Made by a program: the position numbers and the translations under genes
From: Gymnorhina tibicen
Taxonomy: Eukaryota > Chordata > Aves > Passeriformes > Artamidae
Reading direction: 5' to 3'
DNA: 64,000 bases
NCBI GenBank assembly: GCA_013399875.1
Contig: VXAZ01009311.1
Span: 345,943-409,942 of the forward strand
Notes under the pieces: model-generated
What the model was told of the DNA's origin: nothing
What the model saw: only the letters and a program-made list of their open reading frames with translations
The model's database searches: none
Shown: positions 24,952 to 37,854 of the stretch, one piece after another
Layout: every line of letters starts with the position of its first letter
Position numbering within the stretch: the stretch's first letter is position 1

Positions 24952-27121
24952 GTCAACTACCAGTTCCTTGCAATTCTAATTTAATTTTATTTTATTGTTC
25001 CCAGCACACACACGTGCCCACAGGTGCTCATGTGTAGTCAATGTATAATGTGTATGTATATTCTAAGGAATAATTTATTTTGATTTGCTATAGTCAATGT
25101 ATAATTATGTGACAGGTCTGATCTCCGAGATGAATCATTTCTTCCTTTGTGATATGATGAGTATGTCATAACACATTAACATCCCACTGACAGCTTCAAA
25201 ATATAGAGAGAATCAAAAGACTAGACCAGAAGGGCAAGATAAAATAAAAAGAAAAATTGTAATAGCCATCAGGTACTGGTTTGTCTCAGTTCCCATTGAC
25301 TTCAGTAGTGCCTAGGATCATGCAGAAAGCAAAGATTTGTTCATGCTTATCTCTATCATAAAGAAACAAAGAAAACTTTATTTTGACACTCCACTGAAGT
25401 AAAAATATATTTATTTCTTCACAAGTACATTTTTTTTTTACAACAGTGCTAAGCAATCTATTTGCCTGTCTTAAGAAGTAGCTTGAGAGGCTGACTATAA
25501 AGAGACTTTGCCACCCTTCTCTCTTTTTGTATGTATGCAATTCCATTTTGGTAGCAGAAATATCATTCCTGGGTGATAGGATTAGCACCCAGGAATTTCA
25601 GTTTACAGTCATGCCTGGAGGGCTGAATCAGGACTGGAGCTAAATCATGTACTCTTCAAATTTGTGAGTCCTCAGAGAACTTGCCATCTAATTAGGAATG
25701 ATATTTGCATAGCAAATGACCTTAGCATTAAAAAAGAATCTTATTGGTTATTTTCTTCTTCTTTTTCTTATGTAGTGGGGAACGGAATGAAGTGCATTGA
25801 TAAAAAATATGAGAGAAACAAAAGGGAGGGAAGGATGGGAACAATTAGGATACAAACCTTTAGAGACAGGGATATGAGAGAAAGGGAGGAAAAAGATAAA
25901 ATAAGTCTAGAAACATAAAGAAACAAGATCATTGAACTAAATGCGAAATCCCCAAGAAATGTGTTCTCAGTGTAGGCTTTTTCTTTTCCTTGTTCACATT
26001 TTATCCATGGACACGTCAGAGAAAACAGATTGGCCTTAAACTGCTCCAGTCTGAGATAGTGATGCTCTTCACTGGGTGTTAAGTGTCTTCTGCAGATGAA
26101 GATACTGATGTCTCCCTGTTGTTATCAGATCCAGATGCTATTGACAAAGGCTAAATCCAGCAGGATTTCTGAGCCCACACCCCTATCCATGGAGAGAGGC
26201 AGAGTCCCCACTAGACATCATTCAAAGCTGCCACCAGTTTAGGTGCTCAGAAACACAACTTGGACCAGTCTCTCTGTCCTCCACAGGCTAGAGGCAAAGA
26301 TTATTTTTTGTATATACACATGTAAGCCCCCTGTGACACACTAAAGAGTCATTTCTGGGTGAGCTGTTGTGTATAACTCACTGCGGTAGCAAAATTCATC
26401 CTCGAGGGCAGATTATTCCAGTGCATCCCAGTTAACACAATACCACTGTAATTCCATGTTCAGTGTGTATTAAATGGTGCTGTAAGTCTAAGTGGTTTTG
26501 TCACCAGCTTTCTCTATAGCTCTTACCTGAAGAAATTATCCACTTCAATCTATAAAGAACCATTTTTTTTTCTTTTTCCCTTCTTTGACTGTCCCTAGTT
26601 CCATGGTTTGCCATGGTTGTCACAGGCTTGTGTGTATTACTTTACAGCATTTTAATCACTGCTAGAATATCATCTAGACCTATTTTTTTAAAGGCAATGG
26701 GCAGTTTGCATACAAGACTGCATGTAATCTTTCATAAAGCTTCTTTATTGACTAACATTTACCTAGCTCAGAGGTCTGTGTTCAAAAATACTACATCAAA
26801 TATTCACAGTGTTAATGAGAAAATCCATCTCTCTTGTAGTCAGTGAACTTTCGCCCATTCTTAAGAAGTGGATCTCATTTAAAGAGCAAAAATGTTTAAA
26901 TAAGCTTAATTTTACTTGCTAAAACATTTTCCTTTTCCCCTGAGGTGAATTAAAACAGCAACTGAATATTTGTCAAAATTCAAAGTTTCTGCAGCAGTGT
27001 TTATAAGAAGAAACAAAAAATAAAATAGAATACATGCAGACCTTAAAATGGATAATAGCAGAGTAATATTTCCACCTCAAATTAAATATATTATGTTTTC
27101 ACATTTTTTGTTGACTCTACA

Positions 27122-27150
27122 ATATTAAGATCACATGAAAATCTTAATAT
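27122..27150. repeat. Perfect 10-bp inverted repeat with 9-nt spacer
   Basis: atattaagat, nine bases, then atcttaatat. AT-rich dyad with no run of T after it, and no extension in the flanks. Confidence 0.9.
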
Positions 27151-28410
27151 GTTAAATAATGTCAATTTCATGTTTGTGTAGCATGTCCTCTACTTGAATT
27201 GTTTTTCATAAACCAGAGAGGAATTTGTGTTTTGGTATGGATTTTAGGTCCTGTTGTCATCTTCAATAATGAAAATGTCATGGAAAAAATGCCACACAAA
27301 CTTTTTAGGGGGGCTTGGTTTTGCTTTTAACTTCAGGAGTTTGAGTTTCATCTTTTCTCTTTTGCACTTTGCTCACCTTGTGCAACGACAGCCTTGTGTA
27401 AATGACAACCACTGCCTACCTCAGCTTGTGCTTCGTGATTCTCACAGGCCAGAGCTATCAAACTTTCTGGATAGAGGAGTCAAACTGCTTTGTAGAAGTC
27501 TGTGGATGGGATTACAAACTGAAGACAGTAATATCGCTCCCAACTATAAGAAAAGATCAGCTGATAGCAGCGCACAAAGGTCAAGTCTGGAATATTGTCA
27601 GAGTCCTCTTTGATTCCAGGCATTTATTAACCTCTTTACTGCCACAAGAAATGTCCTTTTCTTTCCCTGCCTCCCTTTCCTCTGTTTCTTACCCTTTTCT
27701 TTGTCTCACTATATCATTTTATTTTCCTCCTGGCATTCCCGAAGTTTTCAGCAATTTCCATTTCTCTCCCCTATCTCACCTTTCATCAGCTGAAGACATA
27801 AGCAGAGAAACAACTACTATTGACATTAACAGTGTTTTCAATGCACCCACGAGAGCATCTTCACCCCAGGAAAAATCTGTGTAACCTGTGTAACCCAGAC
27901 CAACCCATACACAAATCTCTGACGTCCCAGAACGGGAGCAAGAGAAAATATGACCACACTAGCACACACCAGCTGTGCAAATTAACTACATTGACAGTCA
28001 GGTCATATCAACCCAGCCAAGCTGCTTCAGTCCTACTGAACTGCTACTGACCAAGTTTTTATCATTTAGCTTGTTCAACCCCAGACCTTTTATATAAGTC
28101 TCCTCAAAACTTTACAAGGTCTTGATAGGTTTCATTCAAAGACAGGTTCTATGGCTGACCCTGTTTCTGAATCGGCACTGTGATTCAAAATACATCCTCT
28201 TTGTGGTTTATACACTGATATTCTTCATGCTTCAAGTCTAAATACAGGCTTTCCTTTTTTTAGGTGACATGTGGGACCAAACCCATTATTTTTAATTAAA
28301 ATTTGAAATTTTACAGTGTGAAATCCCTAATTTCTACAGGATAATAAGAGTTATCTTGAAAAAAAGTGGTCAACCCCACCGCAAAAACTTTTATTTCTAC
28401 TGGAAAAAGG

Positions 28411-28464
28411 CCTTTCTTTTTTTCTTTCTTTCTTTTTCTTTTTCTTTTTCCTTCTTTCTTTCTT

Positions 28465-28497
<33 letters not shown>

Positions 28498-28501
28498 CTT
28501 T
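28411..28501 (+). repeat. 91-nt pure pyrimidine (CTTT)n tract
   Basis: Every base from 28411 to 28501 is C or T, mainly ctttt and cttt units with a short ctctctct centre, giving rough mirror symmetry. Such homopyrimidine mirror repeats can form triplex (H-DNA) structures in vitro. The + strand frame through it encodes only F/S/L repeats and is not a gene. Confidence 0.93.
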
Positions 28502-30622
28502 ATCTAAGGAAGAAAACTTAGTATATACATTTTCTTGACAGTACTTTAACTTGCAATCAATTAATTTTCTAAAATATGTAACAAATTCTATATTATTAGT
28601 CAGGGCAAGAACTAAAGACCATTGAAATTAATGGGAAAAGAGAAGTCTTTAGGGAAGAAGACTGAAAAGCTGAGTCTCATGATTAGGCAAAAGTACCTGT
28701 CCTTTCTGAAGTGGTGTTAAACTATAATTTCATTTTCTTGTCTACGGTGATGACCGTCCAGAGAAGGTCAGACTTCAGTTTTGTATGTCTAGTTTTTGAT
28801 TAGGATAGTCCAATTCAGGTTTAGAGCTAAGTCAATCCTTACCTGTCTGCTAGGGCACAGGACTCAACGTATAAGGAATGATTTTCAAAGACACAGAGCT
28901 CAATACTATTAGTCTTTTTGTGAGACAATAAATAAATTGTGAATGTTATTATCACCAGAAGTTATAATCCAGTTGGAAATAATCTATTCCCTGAGTTGTT
29001 ACTGTTCATGAATTCTCCTTTTAATAAGTAACTGAAATTAAAAGTTTTCATGGAAATTATTCCTCATTCAGTATAATTTTTATAACTCTTCTGCATATTT
29101 TTTTTTGTGCATAAGCAAAGCTCTGCTCTTAGAAAATACATGTTTAATGTTGGAGTTGTTTCCATAAGGGAAAAAATGTCTCTCAATGTGAATTCCTGTT
29201 ATTGGAAACTGGGATCAGAAAGTAGCTTTAGTAGGACAGCTGGATTTAGAAGCTAAGTCTCCATGTGCCAGTGTTTTCAGTTGTGCCTTGGATTGTCCTT
29301 CATCTCACCTTACTACTACACTTCTGTTGCAGATGTTCTCACCTTAAGTTGTTGTACATTCACTTACTTGAGCACTTAGACTGTTTTTTGAAGAGGGAAC
29401 TGCTTCATTTAAACAGTGTTTTTCATTTTTCGGAACAGGAACGCAGTCTTTCTTTGTTTACATGATTACTCCTCTATCTGTGATAAAGATTGATCCAGAC
29501 AATCAATAAGGGCTTTGAGGGAGAGATGCTGTCATACCAACAGGTTTTTAATACACAGGAAACCCAATACAGCAAAGTTCTTCAGCATATGCCAAAATGA
29601 CTTCCACTGACTTTACTCTCCCTCTTCGTATATGCAAAGTTGGGGACATATTTAAGTACTTTGCTGAGTCAAGATTGTTCTGAGCTGTAAAATAAGGTGG
29701 TTAGCACAAAGAGCATCAGTGCCCTCCAAGCTGCTGAGAGCAAGTCATTAGTGAGTAGGAAGTAAGGCTTAGATCCACAAAATGGAAAGAAAGGAAAAAA
29801 AAACCTGAGGAATGATAATGGAAAAAACAGCCTTGAAAAGATGTGACAGTCATGACAGTCATCCATAAAAATGTAAAGAAATCCAAAAAGCGAAGGTCAC
29901 TGATCCATCCTTTCTTCATCAATTGTGCTGAAGTAATGCAGCTCATGGCCTATTGAATGTAAAGATCCCCTGCTGCTCTCAAACGCTGGGTACAGAAATA
30001 CAATGTGCCATCGACAACTTTTAGGCCCCAGTGGGGTGAACTAAGGACAAAGTCTTCTTGAGTACCGATTTTTTCTGCTTTCTGGGGTGAAATTAAACCC
30101 CTAACAGAGTCAGTATACAATTCCCAAAGGCAGGGGCCATTCCTGCTGAGGCTGAAGCCAAAAATGTATCAGTAGCTTATTGAAAGCTTCATCAAGGATT
30201 CGGTTTTGATCCCACTTACACTGACCTTGCAAAACTGGAACAACTTCACTGAGGGCAGAGTGATCAATCTGTATAGACAAGACAGCGCTGGTAACAACAC
30301 AGAGCTGCAGTCTTTGCCAGATTTCAGTGTATAAATGCCCTGAGAGAAACAGAAAAATAAAACATCACTGGGCATGAGCTGCCAGCCTTACCAAAAACAC
30401 ATGTGAAATCCCCCTTGGAAGGGAAGTTTTTCCTATTAAAACAGCCACTCAAAAATAAAAAAAAAAGAAAAGAAAATATGCTCCCACTGTACTGTTAAAA
30501 AAATTATTGCATCCAACCTGAGTACATGTCCTGAGCAGTAAGCTAAGTTATGCCTGCTGATCTTTTCAACTGGAAAATTCTTCCTAAAGGGCAGAATGCA
30601 ACATTATGGATCATAGTCTACC
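28502..30622. other. Unique DNA, no gene recognised
   Basis: AT-rich, with a 9-bp tandem pair gacagtcat at 29845-29862. No repeat family or exon recognised. Confidence 0.55.
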
Positions 30623-30691
30623 AAAAAAGAAAAAAAAAGGAAAAAAAAAAAAAACAGAAAAAGAAAAAAAGAAAGAAAAAAGGGAAGAAAA
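30623..30691 (+). repeat. A-rich polypurine tract
   Basis: About 69 nt of A and G with a single C at 30655. No retropseudogene body was recognised upstream, so it is treated as a simple repeat rather than a poly(A) tail. Confidence 0.85.
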
Positions 30692-32648
30692 TTGCCCTGC
30701 AAGCTGATAAAAGCCCATCTGCCTGCTTTTGACAAGGCACTGTCATTCTTCACAGCTTCGCATCCTGTAGACATTTAGAGGGTCATAATTTGCAGTTCAG
30801 TTTTCTTTTTTTTTTCACTCCTCTCTCGTCTGAGTGGAGCAACGTTTGAGGAGTAGGCTAAGACGGCCTGAACTAATTCATCTTGTGACCTTTTAGTGCC
30901 TTCAGAGCAAAGTGATTTAATAGCACTTAATCTGTCAAAAAACTGAAGCTTTGTAATAACTGTATATTAAGCCAGTTTTTATGGAGCATTAGCTGAAGTC
31001 CTTTCAGTTTACAAAACGGGGTGGTACCTTGTCTCTTCTATTTCTTTTTCTTTTCCCTTCCTCTCTTCCATGAATCCCTGTTATTCAGTAACACCATTTT
31101 GTATTTAAGGAAGACAGGGAAATACTCCAGACAGGTAACTCCATGCGTTATGGGGTGCATAGGAAAGGTCTCTTCCCATGCCTGTGTGATTTATGGCAGA
31201 GGGCTCTCGGAGCTGACAGGCGACGGAGCAGAGAGCACATTCAGGTTCCACTGGTAATGGAGGGATCTTCTCAGGCTTGGCCATGTGCCACAGATGTTAG
31301 CTTAGGTTTCAGAAAATAAAAAGGAATTATTTGAAGACAGAGTGCCAAGGATAATTTGTGACAAACAGTTCCTGCTTCTACCACAGTTGTGCTTTTGGAT
31401 TGCTTTCTTTAAATTAACTTATTTAGTCTAATTTTGTTATCAGCAATCCAGGTAATAATAATATTTCCCTTTTTTCTAACTTGTTTGTAACACTGAGCTT
31501 GAAGAAATCCCATGCAGAGAACTGTCTCCTTGTCTGACTGTACAATGATTCAACGTGTACAATGAAGCTACTAAGGAACTTTATCCTTCCATAACATAGT
31601 TAAGTAAGAATGAAAATAAAAGAGCAATAAGAAAAATGAGCTGGTCTAAGATCCGAATTTTCAAGTCCAATGTTTTCACATTCACTTTCATCCCAAAACA
31701 AGAATCCAAAATGCTGAAAGACCAGAATATTTTTGTTAATAAAGAAAATTAAAATAGCTTTTAAAATGTTTTCCCTGTGTCTGTGATAGAGACTGAACTG
31801 ACTATTCTGAACACTTGCTGAGAGTTATAGCCTGGAGATATCATGTGGAGGACTGTAAGGGGGATACATATTCCAAAGAAGTCTACAGAGGGCAGTTTCA
31901 CATGTTCCCTGCATGTCTTCTACCTCTAAGTCTCAGTTTTCCTACTCCAAATATATAGAACAGAGTAACTTTGCAAATCAATCCTATATGGATAGAATTT
32001 TTATTTCAGCTGAGTTAGACACCTGAACTTGTGATTCCCAGTTTAACAATTTCTTTCCCTCAAAGATCTCTAGTTAAAAGTATTTGTTGCTTGTTTTAGG
32101 AACCTTAAACAGAATTTACTGAAGTTAAAAGTTCCCATTATTGTAAACACATTCATGCCTTCCATTTGACTCCTGTCCTGCTGTTCCTAGTAACATGCCC
32201 TTGCAGGAAAGGACACGTAAGAGTTTGGGGATTTGGGTTTCTTTTCTCAGAATAAATTTGCTATAAGCAAAGAGGACTGTCTTTGTTCTTTCTGCTCATG
32301 CCCCAGCTCTAGATGTAATTTTCTCTCACGTCTAAAACTGTGTATTCCCCTTACTACTTGCTCATGAAATGTCTAATCAAAATTGTGTTATTTCCCCTGC
32401 TTGGCCTTTCTCTGTCCATGGTGCTTATTGAGCTGAAGTGCTGGAGATTAGGATCCCAGCTGTGGGTTTACACTGTCTGGGTTAACAGTAAGACCACAGG
32501 CAGCCACTTAGTGCTCTAATTAATTAATCCAAGACATGCCAAGTATCACCAAATCTTGGATTTATATGGAGACTTCAAGTTTTTTGGACACTGTGTGAGA
32601 TGAAGGTTCAGAATATATACAGAAAAAGTGGGTTTACTCCGCTTCGTT
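30692..32648. other. Unique DNA with a possible conserved non-coding block
   Basis: 30860-31015 is an even-composition AT-rich block with several ATTA/TAAT cores (see findings). Around 31995-32045, 'gctgagttagacacctgaac' resembles a motif of old amniote repeats, too short to classify. No gene recognised. Confidence 0.45.
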
Positions 32649-32690
32649 CCTATATCCTGGACATGTTACTTATTTTGCATCAGTTTTCTC
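32649..32690 (+). mobile_element. Possible MIR-like fragment before the A/C tract
   Basis: 'tcctggacatgttacttatt' 'ttgcatcagttttctca' resembles the MIR core (tgggcaagttacttaacc...cctcagtttcctca). It is short and diverged. The A/C-rich tract starts immediately after it. Confidence 0.3.
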
Positions 32691-32828
32691 AAAAAACAAA
32701 AAAACCCCAAAAAACCCACCAACACCACCAACAAAAAAACCCCAACAAAACAAAACAAACAAGCAAACAAAGAAAAACACAACAAAAGAATTGGAAACAA
32801 GAAGAAAACTCAAAACCAAACACAAAAG
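32691..32828 (+). repeat. A/C-rich low-complexity tract
   Basis: A and C make up nearly all of the + strand, with units like caaaa and aaaacccc. On the complementary strand this gives G runs (gggg, ggtgg, ggtggg, gggg) separated by T, a composition that may permit two-tetrad G-quadruplexes. Open frames of lysine/threonine/asparagine through it are artefacts. Confidence 0.85.
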
Positions 32829-33146
32829 CATTCTTTACTTAGGTGCAAGTTCATAAGATACTTCACTGAAGTTGATTTTACTGGCAGCGGCAGGTAGAGA
32901 ATCGTTATTAAAGCTGTAATGAAAGGCTAGTTTCAAACCTAATGATATACAGCAGCAGTTCTTCATAACAGAGCAACAAACTGCCAAACTGCCAAATAAT
33001 TACTTTTCTAGATGTGAAAACATCAGTTTTCATTAAAAACCAAGCAAACAAACAAGAGAAAAAAATAAAGCTACGTCTTCGTAACTACTGTTTGGTAAAC
33101 CTTCTTTCCTGCAACATCTCTCTCCCTCCCTCTGTGTGCATCTCAG

Positions 33147-33173
33147 ATTATTATCATTATTATTACTATTATC
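33147..33173 (+). repeat. (ATT)n microsatellite, interrupted
   Basis: Trinucleotide repeat with single-base interruptions (c for t). Confidence 0.85.
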
Positions 33174-33596
33174 TTAATGTAGTGCTTAAATTAATCCTTT
33201 GTAAATTTTTTATAAAAACACAGAATTAAAAACTTGCACAGTCCTCAGAGAATGCAAGTTAGGCAAGATGAAGCACAGATAACTAGAGGGCATGATTTAA
33301 GACAGACAGCTCCAACTCTATAAATTTTCCCAGTCAGCATTAGAGTCACTTAATATTTTATGTAGTATTCCTTGCTTATATGTGACATTTTGAGCTCCTA
33401 ATAAAGATACAAGTCTGGGATTTTTTCTTCCACTCCCCTCTTGTCATTTTTGTAGATTTGTAATTATCAAGTAACTGACAGTGGATTTTTATGTTCTTCT
33501 TTCTTTTTTTTTTTCCTTCTGGTGTATTCCGTCATCATTTATCAATAATTCTGGAAGATTCTGAATTCAACTCTGTAATTATCATTCTAGGCACAA

Positions 33597-33614
33597 TTTT
33601 TTTTTTTTTTTTTT
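33597..33614 (+). repeat. T18 homopolymer
   Basis: Uninterrupted run of 18 T. Confidence 0.95.
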
Positions 33615-34357
33615 GAAAACTGAGTGGAAACGCGCTGTGAAATTTCCTAGAGTGATGGTTTTATACCCTTTGCATCTTCTATGTGGGTTTTTTTTCTTAT
33701 ATTTATTGCAAGTAGTTGTGACTAGTAAATCACCAGAATTTGGCTATTCTTAATGCTTTACCATATATCCACTCTGTCAATATAATCATCAGTTATGCTT
33801 GCCTATTAAACCATCAATCAAAGGCAGCTATTCCATACATCAGCCCTTCTCTCTCCACACTGCAATGTCCGTGGTTTCTAAACTCAGCATACTTTCCCTT
33901 CCACCTTGGGGGAGCTCCATCTTCTCCCAGCGCTCATTCCCTTTTCATTTTCAGATCACTACGTGGCTGGGCGTGCCAGTTCATTAGTTCAGTCCATGAT
34001 TTCCCATTGACCCAGCTCTCACAAATTTTTTGGTGAGAAGTCTTGCTGAACATGCAACAGGACAAAATATTTCTCAGGATGATGGTGTAGACAAAACCTG
34101 ATCCACATGGGTTGTGTCCCACTATGCATGCAAAATGCTTGGAAGGAAGAATCCTAGTGTGGGTTAGCATCACTCAGCATCAATAAAATCTCATACATCA
34201 GGAGAGTTATTAATAACAAAGACATCCTGCAGCAACACTGAGCCAGTGTAGTGCAAGCCATTTCAGTGATTTCAGTGAAGCCATATTCAGTGATTTGTGT
34301 CCCAAATGGTGATGTATTTCTGTAGTTTGGGTACTGAACCAAGACATTAGCTTTCTC

Positions 34358-34426
34358 CAAGGTTCTGCCACTAATCTGGGGCAGGTCACTTAATCTGCAT
34401 TTTATTTTGTTTATCTTGTCTATTAG
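34358..34426 (+). mobile_element. Ancient MIR-like SINE fragment (degenerate)
   Basis: 'aaggttctgccactaatctg' 'gggcaggtcacttaatctgc' then 'attttattttgtttatcttg' follows the sense MIR core (ggctctgccacttac...tgggcaagtcacttaacctc...cctcatctg). It lies antisense to a 116-codon open frame, which is therefore unlikely to be real. Confidence 0.42.
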
Positions 34427-37036
34427 GATACCGTTTTTTGTCAACACAAATGGAATCCCATTATTCTTAGGGACTGCACCCACAAAATGGAGCCCTGACC
34501 TCAATTAGGGTGTGAATGTGCTACAATAACAGTAAAATCAGGAAAGCACCTTGGGGTTTATCTAACCAAATGTCAATGTTCAGGGGACCAACATCTGCAT
34601 CTCATCTGCACTGCTACATTCTCTCCAGCAGTAGTAGGAGGAACAGACATTTTAGGAAAGAGGTCCATATCATTTTAACATAGATATCTGTGATGGCTTA
34701 CATGAATTGCACCTTGAGAGTGCCTACTTTCCATCATGGAGAGAAAGAGAGATGTAACTACCACGATGGCTGACCACTGAGAAACCAGAGGTCTGTGTCA
34801 CAGAGCCCAGAAGTTACACAAGGTGGGAGCAGGCTTAGTTTTCTTTCATCATCGTTCAAATACCAAGCGTAACTCTTATCATAGTCATGATGATAAAAAG
34901 CTGGTACAATGGGATAAAAGGATACTATTCCAAATGAATTCCAAGGTTCAGTGTGACAGCAAGTCTTGATTCATATTTGGAAATACAAAAATAATACACA
35001 TCTGAAAGAGAAGGTGCAGGAGCCAAACCCAGAGCTTATTTCATGTTTTGCTAAGCAACAAAAAAAAAAAAATCCTTTTTTCCTATTACTTTTAATTGAA
35101 ATTGAATAACGCAATGTTCAGAACCTGGGCACAGACCAAATTACTCCTTTTTTTTTTCCTTTCCTCTCATCCAAGAAGGATCCAAAACAGGAAGCACACT
35201 TCATTTTAGGCAAGCAGGGCTGGCAATATTCTTTTCAATAACTGCCTATGGATGAAAGTTAATAAAGTCATTGGGCCAAACATATGCATGTGTAATTCCA
35301 ATTACACCACAGTCATGTTTAATATAAAACCATCAACTTTGTATTCAGCCTGGGAACCAAGCCTGTTACTTCAGTGTAAGGATGAATTAGAGGAATGGTG
35401 CACTTTATAGTATTTCTGTACAGTTAGAACATTCTTGCCCTTTCCTTATTACAGCTGAGATTTAATTAAAATTAAATTAAAATAAAAATTAAATTAAGAG
35501 AATATTTTTCATGTATTAAATAATATTTGAACATCCTCTTCATGTTTGCTCTCAAAATAGGGAATAAGTGCAAGATTATTTTTTGGCCAAATGAATTTAC
35601 TCGAGGATCATTAAATACTATTCCCAAAAGGTGAAAACATCTGTGCTTTTTTTCTTTAACTTTTGTGAATTAATATTTATAAGGAATTTATTAGCATAAG
35701 GTTGCTGTGGATGAAACCTTTTGAAAATTTTATTGTTTAGCAACCAAGTATTATGATGATTTGGCTTTTAAAAAATTAGTAAACATTGAACTACATTCTT
35801 TTTTTTTCTTCAGTTTATTTAAAAGAGTCACCGTTCTAAAATATATTTGCCCAAAGTTATGTATGCACACTTACACATGTCAAATGAATAGTTTTGCTCT
35901 TAGCAATAGTTCCTAAGGTGCTGGATCAAAAGTAATTTTTTAATTTACATCATCCTTTTACCTATTGCATCAAACTTGTGTTAAAGGAACACCCAAAGTA
36001 CAGATGCAAGCTGCTGTTAGCAATAATCACAAGGGTAATGAGTTTGAAAAAAGAGGAACATTAACAACTTTTTTGAAAGAACAAAACCTCCCTCCACAGA
36101 ACAGATGAATAAAGCAGTCAGGTGTACAGCCTGTAACTTCTCAAATGCAACTTGAAAATGCTACAAGGCTGACTTTAAATTTACATGGCACTAGCTTTTC
36201 CAGAACAAGATCAGAATTCATAATTTATTTATATTGTTATTTTTTTTCTTGATTTAGCCTTTATTTTAAAAGGAGGTCTCTTAAAATATTGATTGCCTTT
36301 TTTTTTACAAAGATCTAACCAAGGTAGACAGCAAGGTAGTACTCATACACAGCAAGAACAGAAAGAGTGGGGGGAGATACTTTCAAGGGGGAAGAGGAGG
36401 AAAAAGATTAAGTACATGGAAAAAATAACATTAAATAGTACATTTTTCCTAGATATTCTGAATGCAGTCATTCCTTTTCATAATCTCAAAAACTATCTGT
36501 GTTATATCATCACTTTATTGTTATACTTTAGCACGCCAACTTGCATTTAAGGGTCTAAAATAACATAGAAATAAATAAATGAAGCTTCACTACATGCATC
36601 TAAGAAAGGTAAATGTTACAGTCCCTTTTTGCCTATGAGAAAGAAGTGAGAGTCATGGACAGATCCAAACTAAGTATTTAGAGAACTGGAAGTAAGATTG
36701 CAATTTCCATGATGAAAAAGTTACATCAAACACACACTCTCCTTTTATAGTGCTTGTGAAGACTACAGTGAATCAGAAAGGGCATTCAGAAACTATGTTC
36801 TGCAGCAAAAAAATTTCTGTTTTTCTGGGAGTTTTAGTTTAGCATCTGAGCCAGTTTTGTAAGGAAAGCTATTTAGTCAAAAGTGAGCAGTGGGATGATG
36901 CTGTGCAGAAGAGCTTGGTCTTTTCGGTGTGAATTAGCTGCACAGTGAACCTGGCTGCCCAGGAGGGGGATACCATTCTGGTTTGAAATCGTGAATGCCT
37001 CCATGCTGGCTGTGGAATGGGACAACCTGAAAGTTC
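34427..37036. other. Unique AT-rich DNA, no gene recognised
   Basis: Contains an A/T-only patch of aattaa units at 35461-35498. No repeat family or exon recognised. Confidence 0.55.
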
Positions 37037-37318
37037 AGAATCACAGAATTGCAGAACAATTTCTGTTGGGTGGGACATCTAGGGGACATCCAGCTTAGTA
37101 CCATGCTCGAACGGCCACCCTTCATTTCTCATGCGTGAGGTGTCCACAGCCCTGTCTGCATGATTTTTAATGTCTTCAAGGAGGGAAAACCCTTGAAGTC
37201 TCCAGGATTTTACTCCAGCATTTTGTTATTTTCACAGTGAAGATATTTTTCCTTGTATCTCATAGCAATTTGCCTGCTTTGCCTTCTGACCCTTGTCCCC
37301 ACCCTTTTGCTGTGCAAA
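37037..37318 (-). mobile_element. Diverged CR1 LINE 3'-end fragment
   Basis: The + strand starts 'cagaatcacagaattgcaga' 'acaatttctgttgggtggga' and later reads 'cacagtgaagatatttttcc' 'ttgtatctcatagcaatttg' and 'ctgacccttgtccccaccc'. This is the order expected of a reversed CR1 3' region, with much substitution. Its 'caatttctgttggg' start points to an older CR1 subfamily than most copies in the window. Confidence 0.72.
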
Positions 37319-37695
37319 GAAAAAGTCATATTTAAAAATATAAAACTGTGTCTCAAAACTGACTCCGTGTGTTGCTTTCTGAAAGTCACACTCAAAGTCT
37401 CTAACAAAATCACACACTCTTTTAGTATTTACTCCCCCAAGTTAACACCAACCATTTAATCTCTCTTTGTAGCTATCAGTTATTTACAAGAAATAATTGC
37501 TCAAAGTTCAGTGGAAGCATCATGTATACTTTAGTAAAACATATGAAAAAAACCAATCCATAATTACAGATAGGCTTTCAGAAGCAGAGTAATTAATGTA
37601 ATTTTGTGGTGGGTTCCGCCCCTATTGCTGCGGCTGTCCATCATGAGGATGCCACCTCCGAGGCGGGACACAGCCTCTCGGGGGACAGCCCAGCA

Positions 37696-37704
37696 GGCGG
37701 GGCC
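37696..37704 (+). promoter_or_regulatory. GC box (Sp1-type) in LTR U3
   Basis: ggcggggcc, about 160 bp upstream of the TATA-type box. Candidate Sp1 site by motif only. Confidence 0.45.
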
Positions 37705-37854
37705 GAAGTGTAAACCCCCACCTCTCCTCTGGAAAGTTCTTCTCAGTTCGACATTTCATTGGTTATGTAAGTTTGTACCCTCCCCTCTCGTGTTTTTATT
37801 GGATCCCCTACTTGTCTGTATCTATTCCCTGTAACCCCATTGGACCGTTGACCA

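Larger units (their letters stand above)
21943..28410. other. Unique DNA with hairpins and small repeats, no gene recognised
   Basis: About 6.5 kb without LINE or LTR sequence that I can recognise. It holds several perfect inverted repeats (separate entries), an A13 run at 23319-23331, (AC)n near 24190, (TG)n at 24805-24832 and a 15-bp direct repeat (tagtcaatgtataat at 25035-25049 and 25091-25105). The longest open frame, 160 codons at 27402-27884 on +, has no recognisable domain. Confidence 0.5.
32829..34357. other. Unique DNA with simple repeats, no gene recognised
   Basis: Holds an (ATT)n-like run at 33147-33173 and a T18 run at 33597-33614. No exon, LINE or LTR seen. Confidence 0.55.

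Noticed and set aside
27402..27884. 160-codon open frame on +, overlapping a 119-codon frame at 27254-27613
   Set aside because: No domain, signal or composition recognised. Two long frames overlap in different phases, as happens by chance in pyrimidine-rich DNA. A lncRNA or orphan exon cannot be excluded without expression data.
30623..30691. A-rich run as the poly(A) tail of a processed pseudogene
   Set aside because: No gene-like body was recognised upstream and no flanking duplication was found; better read as a polypurine repeat.
32600..32897. Lysine/threonine/asparagine-rich open frames
   Set aside because: Translation of the A/C-rich tract; low-complexity artefact.
34154..34504. 116-codon open frame on the - strand
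   Set aside because: Lies antisense to a probable MIR-like fragment; no recognisable protein family.
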